Shown here: in pieces, positions 48,648-57,449 of the stretch
Numbering within the stretch: the first letter of the stretch is position 1
Layout: every line of letters begins with the position of its first letter
Assembly: GCA_963924555.1 (NCBI GenBank)
Contig: OZ004586.1
Coordinates: forward strand, 868,001 to 932,000
Length of the DNA stretch: 64,000 nucleotides
Source: Crambe crambe
Lineage: Eukaryota > Porifera > Demospongiae > Poecilosclerida > Crambeidae
Direction: 5' to 3'
Made by a program: the position numbers and the translations under genes
The notes under the pieces: generated by a model
The model's database searches: none
Told to the model about the DNA's origin: nothing
What the model saw: the letters and a program-made list of their open reading frames with translations, nothing else

Positions 48648-50132
48648 TCACTTTCTTTTTTCCAGCTTAGCTTTGGCTTGTTCGAGAGTCATTGTATCTT
48701 GAGAAAGGTATTCAAACAACTCCCTTTTCTTTTCCATGTATTTTTCGAGGGCAGACATCTCGTTTTTAAATTTGCTATGCTTTTCTTTACATGCTTTCTC
48801 AGCAGTGTTGGCATTCTGTAGTTTGAGTTCTAATAATTCAATCTTTGTTTTTAAGTGCTCAATATCTTTTGCACACTTAATTCTTTTTTCCGTTTCCATT
48901 GTAAAACTGGCATACAAACCGCGCATAAATTCTCCTTGTACAACTCCATGAACTCTGTTACCGTTTTGAACAAATTCTTTCCATTGGCAGTGACCATTTG
49001 TCCACTTCTCTATGTTATGGACTTCATATTGAGATGTTTCATCAAATTTTTTCTCTTTCTTTTTTAAGAATTGCCATGCATCATCAATGGACCAGACATG
49101 AGCTGTAACAAGGTCGTCAGTATCCATGTATGTTAAATTTTTTTCTTGACTTTTAATTTCAGCTTTTAAGTAATCAATACTCTTCCTCTGCTTTTTCAAT
49201 TCATCGAGAGCCTCTTTAGCATTTGTATTCGCATCTTTTAGCCTTTCGTTATAACCCTCGATTTTCCCATAATGACGACTTATCTCTTCATTATCTTCAC
49301 TTTGCAAGAGCCTTGTCTTGACAACGAGAAATTTAGTCATACGGACTTCCCTTAGTGAAAAAATGTATGAGAGTATAGCATCCCTGACTTGTTTGCTTCG
49401 TTCCACTTCATCATCTCCAAAAGGAATACTATCAATAGTAAATATTATTGGAGTAAAACAAATGCCAGAGCATTTTTTAATTTCTTCCTTGACATTTTTT
49501 ACAATAATACCATAATCTTCATTTTTTCTTTTTCGGAGTTCTTCTGAACGTTTATCAGTTGCATATTCAGTCATTACAATAAGACAGTTATGACTGAACA
49601 AGTCAGGCAGTAGTTTAGCATAGTATATGATGGTGTCTTTGTACTGCTGATCAATTTTTGCTGAAAATTTTACAACAAAAATGCACGCTTTGAAGACCTC
49701 TTGCTCTTTCAAAGTAGTAACGAGGCCAGTCATATGTTCGAGATCTTCTTTCCTGCCTTCATTTACGCCAGGAGTATCAATTACAGTGAGACTTCCACTC
49801 ATTTCATTTTTGGCACCTATTGTAAGCTTGGAAAATTTATTAATAGCGTCCTTCACGAAGCCAGTAGCAGTTCCACTTGAACTTTGAGCTCCCAAAGAAT
49901 CTTCAGAAGTACCATCAAAAGTATCACTGCTTCCCTGTCCCTGTCGGTATTTAACAGAATCTGTCACTGCTTGACAAGTTTGTGTTTTTGGTCGATTATC
50001 TGTAGCCACTTCAAAGCATTCTTTATTAGCACATCTAGGATCGAAAAGAAAATTTCCTAATGCGCTCTTTCCACTTCCAGTGGAGCCAATCATCAGTACA
50101 GCAGAAGCTGCCATAGTGCATCTAGCTGGCAC
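48648..50132 (-). CDS. GIMAP/AIG1-like GTPase, copy 3 (494 aa, full form)
   Basis: Single uninterrupted frame. P-loop GSTGSGKS (residues 17-24), VIDTPG, IDQQYKDTIIYYAKLLPDLF, ATDKRSEE, AILSYIFSLREV, then two coiled-coil blocks around a compact segment of about 85 residues (HVWSIDDAWQFL, YEVHNIEKWTNGHCQWKEF, GEFMRGLYASFT) that I do not recognise. It is shared only with the decayed copy 4 and missing from copy 1. The C terminus (LSQDTMTLEQAKAKLEKRK) matches copies 1 and 4. The N-terminal half is nearly identical to copy 1, which points to recent duplication or gene conversion. The same TACAGGTAAAGT element lies just before the start. Confidence 0.92.
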   Translation of the reverse strand: MPARCTMAASAVLMIGSTGSGKSALGNFLFDPRCANKECFEVATDNRPKTQTCQAVTDSVKYRQGQGSSDTFDGTSEDSLGAQSSSGTATGFVKDAINKFSKLTIGAKNEMSGSLTVIDTPGVNEGRKEDLEHMTGLVTTLKEQEVFKACIFVVKFSAKIDQQYKDTIIYYAKLLPDLFSHNCLIVMTEYATDKRSEELRKRKNEDYGIIVKNVKEEIKKCSGICFTPIIFTIDSIPFGDDEVERSKQVRDAILSYIFSLREVRMTKFLVVKTRLLQSEDNEEISRHYGKIEGYNERLKDANTNAKEALDELKKQRKSIDYLKAEIKSQEKNLTYMDTDDLVTAHVWSIDDAWQFLKKKEKKFDETSQYEVHNIEKWTNGHCQWKEFVQNGNRVHGVVQGEFMRGLYASFTMETEKRIKCAKDIEHLKTKIELLELKLQNANTAEKACKEKHSKFKNEMSALEKYMEKKRELFEYLSQDTMTLEQAKAKLEKRK

Positions 50133-50789
50133 TTTACCTGTAGACTAATCTAAATAAATAAATAGAAAGAAAGGAAGAAATAAGTGCATCTAGGTGGATG
50201 AGTGAGTGAGTGAGTGAGTTTATATAGCTAGTTACTTACCAGCAAGATTTTCTGGTAGCTATGTATTATAGCTCTGTTTAGCCAAACAATAATTATCTCT
50301 GCCTTTGAAGTTTTCTTGCTACTAGTAGTATTATGTGCTAGTTACTCACCTTCTTTTATATAATTTTGAGTGAACTAGTTACTACCTAATATGGTTATAT
50401 CCATGGGCCATTGATGCACTGGATAAGCTGACCAATCACAGTCCAGGTTCAAAACCAGGGTGTAGGAAGCCTCCTTTGAACATGCAGGAATCATGTATCA
50501 GCACAATTTACACTGCTGGTTATAAATGCAAGATTTTGTGGTTTCTTAGAAGCGTGTGTCAGAACTGAATGCTAAGGCTAAGGGTTTCTTCCAGTCGGCT
50601 GAATACACTGCCGCACAGCAATTGTTCTACACAAGCATTGTTAAGCACCCATTCGTAGTTCAACACACTTTCAGGGAATAGTTTCTTCACAAGTGGCTGT
50701 GTCAGTTTCCAGCCGTATCCCTTTCTTGGCCGGTTTCTTAGACTTCGAAGACTTTGCCATAGACATAGTTGTGGATATCAGAGAGTGCA
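50133..50789. other. Upstream region of GIMAP copy 3
   Basis: No gene. It contains the block shared with the other GIMAP copies (AGTTTTCTTGCTACTAGTAG, TGCTAGTTACTCACC, TTTTGAGTGAAC, GACCAATCACAGTCCAGG), so it gives an uninterrupted version of the site split in copy 2. A (GAGT)n is at 50195-50220. Confidence 0.6.
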
Positions 50790-51037
50790 CTAGCACTCTT
50801 TAAGTAGGTTTGTTCCAACTGGAAATCCACCAATGTTCCAAGAAGGACAGTAGAACAGATACAGTTCAACCTCACGTAGCATAACTGTATTCTTAAACAG
50901 GCCCGTAGCAACCGGTCAGGCCAGTCAGGCCATGGCCTGACCACTTTTAAACTTTCGACCCGATACCCCTAAATGAGTATTAGGGCTCATTCAACTATAT
51001 TCTCAAATTTTCAAGCACACTGCATGCCCATAATGCT

Positions 51038-51421
51038 TTGATATCGCTCTACCAATCTTTGATATACTCAAAAGACATAATATTACTGCTAGTGCTAGAA
51101 GCTTCAGGCTCAAGCTCAATTTCTTTCCCAATAGGATTGGTGGAATGGAACGGAATACTGGAATCTGAGATTTCGATTATTAACACACGTTCCGACCTCG
51201 GCTTCCATATGCATGTTCTATATTGCATTGGTATTAAATCTGTGATTGCTAGCAATAATTGTACCAATTCAGATGCAGGAATCTATCAGTGTGATGCAGT
51301 TAAAGGTGGATGTAGCAGCTTTGTGTTAAACATAACCATGAAAAAATTGCTTTTCGCAGAGAGTTGGAGTGTACAATACAAGAGGAGATGTGATCGTGTT
51401 AATCACCTGTTACTACTATAG
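51038..51421 (+). CDS. Ig-like domain fragment inside the transposon
   Basis: A 127-codon frame contains VLYCIGIKSVIASNNCTNSD and AGIYQCDAVKGG, the typical second-cysteine motif (DAGIYQC) of an Ig fold, followed by SFVLNITMK. No signal peptide, start context or downstream exon is evident. It is most likely a captured exon fragment and not a working gene. Confidence 0.45.
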   Translation: MISLYQSLIYSKDIILLLVLEASGSSSISFPIGLVEWNGILESEISIINTRSDLGFHMHVLYCIGIKSVIASNNCTNSDAGIYQCDAVKGGCSSFVLNITMKKLLFAESWSVQYKRRCDRVNHLLLL

Positions 51422-52170
51422 TTCCCTGAGGATGTTTGCTGAGTAGTGAAAATATATACATATCTACATATCACTTAAAGGTAGCTAGTAGGCCCGGATA
51501 AATAATACTGGCATCATACAGTATATCTAGAAGTGTTGAGTAATATCTGAGAATTATAGTTTATAGCTACAGTATCAGTCTGACCAGATGGTATAATAAT
51601 ATGGAATGTGGATGTGGGATTCAGCATAATATGACAGATACAATACTCAAGAGCTGCATGATCTTACAAGTTCTATATTAGGTTTCAGTGATAACAATCG
51701 CTTATATAGCTGTCATACATGATTTGAGGAGTAATAAATAATTGTTGGTACGGGCATGTTTGTTAGCGTTGAAGAATGAATTGCAGGTTAACTGGGCCTA
51801 ATAGCTAGATCAATAGTATTGGTAGTATTCTAGTCCAGTATTCAATTCCACTGTTCCCAATCCACGGGCCTACTAGCTACCTTCAAGTGATATGTTACTC
51901 AGCAAACATTCATAGTACATGATCATGTCTCCTCTTGTGCACTGTATTCTATTCCACTGTTTCCAATCCACAGGCCTACTAGCTACCTTCAAGTGATATG
52001 TAGATATGTTACTCAGCAAACATCCATAGTACAGGTGATCAACATGATCACATCTCCTCTTGTGCACTGTATTCCATTCCACTGTTTCCAATCCACAGGC
52101 CTACTAGCTAGCTACCTTCAAGTGATATGTAGATATGTTACTCAGCAAACATCCATGGAAGCCAAGGTCG
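51356..52170. repeat. ~105-bp repeats, direct x3 and one inverted
   Basis: Three direct copies (about 51845-51940, 51945-52060, 52065-52165) of a unit with CTACCTTCAAGTGATATGTA, CTCAGCAAACATCCATAGTA and ATCTCCTCTTGTGCACTGTA. A further copy in reverse orientation lies at 51356-51495. They lie inside the hAT-like element and make it partly foldback. Confidence 0.85.
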
Positions 52171-52984
52171 GAACGTGTGTAAATAATCTAACGTAGATTC
52201 CAATATATTCCCATCCCTGCCGTTAGGCCAGTGTTAATGACATTCATGTTTCTGGTCAGGATTTTTCCTCACAATCATGCGGGCGGGCGGTAGTTATTAT
52301 CCATTATACCATTATTATCAATGTCAAAAATGTCCATTTTCTAGCCACAAAATCATCACAAGTACAAGCTGCAGCTACTCAGCAGAGTAGCTGTATAAAT
52401 AATACAATAATGGCTTCTGGAGCGGTGCCAATTTTCCAATGCGGGCGGTTGACCAGAAACATGAATATCATTAACACTGGCCTTATGTATAGAGCATTGG
52501 CCCTCTCGCTATCTTGCGACTCAATGCACCCTTGGTGCATGTTATTCATCATGCATGTCATGCATGTCAAAAGGGAATCAGCAAGTTGCCAGTCACTGCT
52601 CAAATTCTACTTATAAAATGTTCACCAGCATAATTTATGCAGCCCTAGTGAGTATTATTGTGTAGCCACACCCATTTCACTTGACCACACCCACATCCTG
52701 GCCTGACCATTGAAATTTTGCTTCCTATGGGCCTGTTAAATCGGAATCCTATTCTAATGTTCTGTGTATTGCCCCTCACAGTGAGCAGTTGAGTTGCCCA
52801 GGTCCCTCTCTGACTTGTGTCTAGACACTTCTTTCTAAATTCATTACTGCACATCCATGAATTAGATCTACCACCAAGCAATGAATTTATGGTTGGATAA
52901 CAGGTGTCTAGTTCAACTTGGATTTGGGTGGGCTCCAGATAGGTGGATTTGTAAAATGTACCTCTTATGCAGATGGGTGGATCT

Positions 52985-53100
52985 ACAAATGAAAAAAACA
53001 AAGAAACAAACAAACAAACAAAACAAAACAAAAAAATCAACAAAAAACATAAACAAAAAACAAACTTAAACAAATAAACAAACAAACAAAAAACAATAAT
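52985..53100. repeat. (AAAC)n-rich tract
   Basis: A-rich sequence dominated by AAAC and AAACAAAC units directly after the acceptor of the receptor-like exon. The flanking ATGGGTGGATCTACAAA is repeated on both sides (52973-52989 and 53121-53137). Confidence 0.85.
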
Positions 53101-53844
53101 GTAGGTACTCATGTGACCAGATGGGTGGATCTACAAACGAACTGTATCTGGCAGGTATGCAGATCAGTAAAAAGGGCATAGCTAGTGATCCACTCAGAGG
53201 ATATGCATTATGAGTCACTAGCTATGTACCCCAAGAAAATATAGTAAACTAAACATAACTGAAAACCACTTTTTTCTAAATCCTGCACTTCAATAGCTAG
53301 CTATATCTTCCATAACACTTAACACCTTTTTTTTATAAGCTTATAGTGCAAACCCCAACATTATGCTCATCATGCACACCCTCCATGCACATATACACAC
53401 ACATGCAAGAGCGCATGGTGTTAGAACTACATATACCAAGGGAGAATCCTTGGCTATCAAGTACATAAGACTCACAGTCACATAGAAAGCAATTTTATCC
53501 ACCAGTGTGGTAATTTATAAACCAAAAGTTAACTAATACAAGCATAAGTCATGTGATGTATACCAACTACAGTAGCTGAGCATATCCTACAATAATACGA
53601 TCCAGAAAAAGCCATCCTGAATTGTAAACCTGGTTTCAAATGGGTTCTGGCTGAGGGTGGAGAATGGTGTTACTACACCATAAATTTCAACTAAGGGCCT
53701 TTCAGACAGGGGGCAAGGCCCCCCTTATGTTCAGCTATTATTATAGCTACCACAGCAGAATGCTCTTTTTCTTCCCTTCGTCAAATTAGGACTGAATGTC
53801 GATTGATTTGGAGTTTGATTAAAAACTAGTTGGTAGTGCCAACC

Positions 53845-53845
<1 letters not shown>

Positions 53846-53882
<37 letters not shown>
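53846..53882. repeat. 37-base poly(C) tract
   Basis: An uninterrupted C run; its length is approximate because such runs are assembled poorly. The rest of 53100-54040 has no recognisable gene. Confidence 0.95.
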
Positions 53883-53883
<1 letters not shown>

Positions 53884-53995
53884 TACCAAATCATTTGCCA
53901 TGGTCCTACACCTCTGGACATTAATTAAATAATTTTGCATAATTAATAGACTAAACAAGAATGGTAGTAGCATGGACCAGTCTATAAGCTCTTGA

Positions 53996-54046
53996 CACTT
54001 CTTTCTAAATTCATTACTGCACATCCATGAATTAGATCTACCACCA
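53996..54046 (-). pseudogene. Duplicate fragment of the receptor-like exon
   Basis: Minus strand encodes GGRSNSWMCSNEFRKKC, identical to the sequence at 52827-52882, then diverges at once. It is a partial copy, cut on one side by the palindromic element that begins near 54044. Confidence 0.75.
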
Positions 54047-55478
54047 AGCTATCCAAAGGGGGGTAGGGCTCATATCTGCAGGGTATTTCGGAGACCTTAA
54101 GGGGTTAATGCACAATAATGTTGTCATGGGTAGATTGAAAGGCTGTGACAAGATTTGGTGACCACAGACTTGTTAATATCCAAGTAACAGGTAATTCATG
54201 TGCCTGTGACAGATTTCATAAAAGATCACATCACATTATGTTTTAGCTACATCGCAGTGATTTTTTTCACCAACAATGCTGGAAATCAGATTTTTGCTCA
54301 CAGGGAGTGTAGTTTTAATGCTAGGAAGGTCAAATTGTGACACCGGGACCTCTATACAGTGCTCTACTGCATACTTCACGGATGGGGAAATTAATCCCAT
54401 CTATGCTGATTACATGACGTACCACCATGGGAGCATTATACGTGATTGAAGTAGAGCCACTGCTAGCATGGACACTAATGGCTATTTGGAAACATCAAGA
54501 TGATATTATGCAGACCACAAAGGGGGGAGGAAGAGTGGGGTATAGTTCCTCTAATGGAACAGCTATATAACAGCTCTAATAGGTTCTCCCTATGTACGTG
54601 GTGTCCAGATATTAAAGTAGTCGGTTAGCTCTAAGTGAATATACCCCATACCCTGCAGAGAGGTCTAGAGATCAAGGTTCATAAATTTTGTAATTCAGGG
54701 TATATATTCACTTAGAGCTATCTGGACACCAAATAGGGAGAACCACAGCTGTTATAACAGGGGTGTATCCACAGAATTTTGAGTGGCCCAGTGTGCTTGT
54801 GCGTGGGATAACCATGCCCACTTTATATCATTCACCCACTTATCAGAAGGAGTTTCGATATGCTAATGTGATCATGATTCTTGAAGGATACATAATCACT
54901 TGGCTAACTCTGCAGGCATGGGATAAAAAGTGGTCCGGTGAAAACCGGACCAACCCCGGAGTGGTGGATACACCCAGGTATATAGCTGGGAATTATACCA
55001 TAGGTGTGCATGATATCATCTTGATATTTCCAAATAGCCATTAGTGTCCTAGCTCTAGCTAGCAGTCGCTCTACTTCAATCACATATATGCTCCCATGGT
55101 GGTACGTCATGTATGGGGTTAATTTTCCCATCCATGAAGTATGTGGTAGAGCACTGTATAGAGGTCCCGGTGTCACAATTTGACCTTCCTATTACCAAAA
55201 CTACACTCCCTGTTAGCAAAAATCTGATTTCCAGCATTATTGGTGAAAAAAATCACTGCAATGTAATACATGATGTGATGTGATCTTTATGAAATCTGTC
55301 ACAGGCACATGAATTATCCATTACTTGGATATTAACAAGTCTGCAGTCACCAAATCTTGTCACAGCCTTTCTACTCATCCAATCTACCCATGACAACTTT
55401 ATTGTGTGTTAACCCCTTAAGGTCTCTGGAATACCCTGCAGATATGAGCCCCACCCCCCCTTTGAATAGCTTGAGTGT
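54044..55478. mobile_element. 1.4-kb near-palindromic element
   Basis: Arms of about 475 bp (54044-54525 and ~54999-55478) are reverse complements at roughly 90% identity. Examples are AGACCTTAAGGGGTTAA, GACAAGATTTGGTGACC, TTCATGTGCCTGTGACAGAT and TGTGACACCGGGACCTCTAT. The ends share CAAGCTAT(C/T)CAAAGGGG. No coding potential is seen. A smaller MITE is nested in the spacer. Confidence 0.85.
54582..54744. mobile_element. Nested MITE with GGTTCTCCCTA ends
   Basis: Inverted ends GGTTCTCCCTATGT / ATAGGGAGAACC and the inner TTAGCTCTAAGTGAATATAC with its complement pair across a ~60-bp loop. It lies in the spacer of the larger palindrome. I could not settle its target duplication. Confidence 0.75.
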
Positions 55479-55604
55479 GCAAGTCTGAAAAATTGTTTGC
55501 ATGCAGGCCAAATTGAGGTGAATTAATATTGCAAATAACAAGGTGTATATAGCTATAGGCATGCTCATGAGCACTTCACTTCTGTGCCCTTCTCTTTTTT
55601 TCAT

Positions 55605-56640
55605 CCAGTCCTTCTTTGTGATTCTAATTTGATTCCGTCACAGGATGTCAACTCCAATTACATGCAGTACAGAGATTCACACGAGTGTCTTAGAGCTGGC
55701 ATAGTGTGGTCTCTCTAATTAGAGCAGTCTGGTGCCTGCAATAGAGCCCGGTCCTTCTCTGTGATGATTCTGTCACAGGCTGTCAACTCTAATCACATGC
55801 AGTACAGAGACTCTCAAGAGTGTCTTAGTGCTGGTATAGTGTGGTCTCTCTAATTAGAGCAGCCTGGTGCCCACAATAGAGCCCGGTCCTTCTCTTTTTC
55901 ATCCGGTCCTTCTTTGTGATTCTAATTTGATTCCGTCACAGGCTGTCAACTCTAATTACATGCAGTACAGAGACTCTCAAGAGTGTCTTAGTGCTGGTAT
56001 AGTGTGGTCTCTCTAATTAGAGCAGTCTGGTGCCTGCAATAGAGCCCAGTCCTTCTCTTTTTCATCCGGTCCTTCTCTATGATTCTAATTTGATTCCGTC
56101 ACAGGATTTCAACTCTAATTACATGCAGTACAGAGACTCTCAAGAGTGTCTTAGTGCTGGTATAGTGTGGTCTCTTTAATTAGAGCAGTCTGGTGCCTGC
56201 AATAGAGCCCGGTCCTTCTCTATGATTCTAATTTGATTCCGTCACAGGATTTCAACTCTAATTACATGCAGTACAGAGACTCTCAAGAATATCTTAGTGC
56301 TGGTATAGTGTGGTCTCTTTAATTAGAGCAGTCTGGTGCCTGCAATAGAGCCCGGTCCTTCTCTTTTTCATCTGGTCCTTCTCTATGATTCTAATTTGAT
56401 TCCATCACAGGATGTCAACTCTAATTACATGCAGTACAGAGACGCTCAAGAGTGTCTTAGTGCTGGTATAGTGTGGTCTCTCTAATTAGAGCAGTCTGGT
56501 GCCCACAATAGACCCCAGTCCTTTTCTTTTTTCGTTCGGTTCTTCTCTATCATTATCATTATGATTCTAACCTTCACAGAGTGTCAATTCTAATTAAATG
56601 CAGTACAGAGAGTGCTTCAGTGCTAGTATAGTGTGATTTC
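55605..56640. repeat. Tandem array, ~7 copies of a ~140-165 bp unit
   Basis: Units contain AGTGCTGGTATAGTGTGGTC, TCTAATTAGAGCAGTCTGGT, GCAATAGAGCCCGGTCCTTC and ATTACATGCAGTACAGAGAC. Copies differ mainly by presence or absence of CTTTTTCATCCGGTCCTT. The last copy is diverged. No gene. Confidence 0.9.
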
Positions 56641-56827
56641 CCCAAATTTACAGCAGTCTGGCTTGTCTGGTACTTAAAATAGAATTTATCATTCCACTCA
56701 TTTTATCCAGTCCTTCACTCATCCTCCTTCTTCAGTCCTCTTTGTTTCATCACTTCTTGCAGCATAGCTACACAGCTAAATAGCTAGTATAATAGTACTG
56801 TAATGATTTTTGATCTCGCGAAATATC

Positions 56828-56925
56828 TCCCACTTAGACCTAACAAAAGCTACTGTGAATGATTATCCAGCCTACTAGAGCCTACTACAATGTGCAGACC
56901 AAGTTTCAGGACCAGGGAGCGGAGG
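56828..56925. repeat. Fragment of the hairpin-ended element family
   Basis: CTCCCACTTAGACCTAACAA and TGGATAATC-type sequence to GACCAGGGAGC is the reverse complement of 61796-61893, next to the right TIR of the element at 60634-61983. The rest of 56640-57450 holds no gene. Confidence 0.8.
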
Positions 56926-57449
56926 AAATATTCATAACTTTAGGCCACATCAACTTAATTACTTGTTTATCATCCCCTCCCTCTCCTAATTTTTGCTCTT
57001 CTGGACTTTTAATTTTATTTCTACTGAGCATGCGCATGGTGTGCTCTATTTGAAGTTCAGGTGTGATTTTCATGTGATTTTAGTTTTGGTGGCTATTAAA
57101 TTATGGTTTGTTATTCTCAAATATAATAAAGTGTGCAGGAACTTCAGCTTCTTTTTAAAAAATTAAAATTCAGCTTTTTATGCATATTTCCATAATGATA
57201 TCCATGTTTATACTTGTTTGCTTTTTAGATCCTGTATAAATAGTTGCCATGGAAACCAATAAAAAATAAAAATAAAAGCCTCCCCCCCTCTCCTATTTTT
57301 TGAAGAAATTAGGATGATAAACAAGTAATTAATTTGATGTGGCCTTATAGAAATTCAATTTTTTTTTTTGGAAAAAAGATTTACGGATAATTATAATTAT
57401 ACCTCACTTCCTAACTCAGAATTAAACTTCCTTGCACATTCTTAACGTT

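Larger units (their letters stand above)
50898..52735. mobile_element. hAT-like non-autonomous element with TTAAA duplication
   Basis: The left end CAGGCCCGTAGCAACCGGTC and the right end (reverse complement CAGGCCCATAGGAAGCAAAA) are inverted repeats. GTCAGGCC/GGCCTGACC lies subterminally at both ends. It is flanked by TTAAA at 50893-50897 and 52736-52740. CAGGCCCGTAG-type ends are common in animal hAT elements, but those normally make 8-bp duplications, so the superfamily is uncertain. It holds an Ig-like fragment and three copies of a ~110-bp repeat. Confidence 0.75.
50790..52982 (-). pseudogene. Cys-rich receptor-like exon split by a transposon
   Basis: On the minus strand an exon starts after an acceptor at 52983-52984 and reads IQVELDTCYPTINSLLGGRS, NSWMCSNEFRKKC, RGTWATQLLTVRG, NTQNIRIGFRF up to 52741. 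There a 1.8-kb element begins. Beyond it (50897 downwards) the same frame resumes through MLREVELYLFYCPSWNIGG to a stop at 50790-50792, provided one copy of the 5-bp TTAAA repeat is removed with the element. The domain resembles Cys/Trp-bearing extracellular repeats that I associate with sponge surface proteins, without a firm family name. No other exons of the gene could be joined. Confidence 0.65.
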
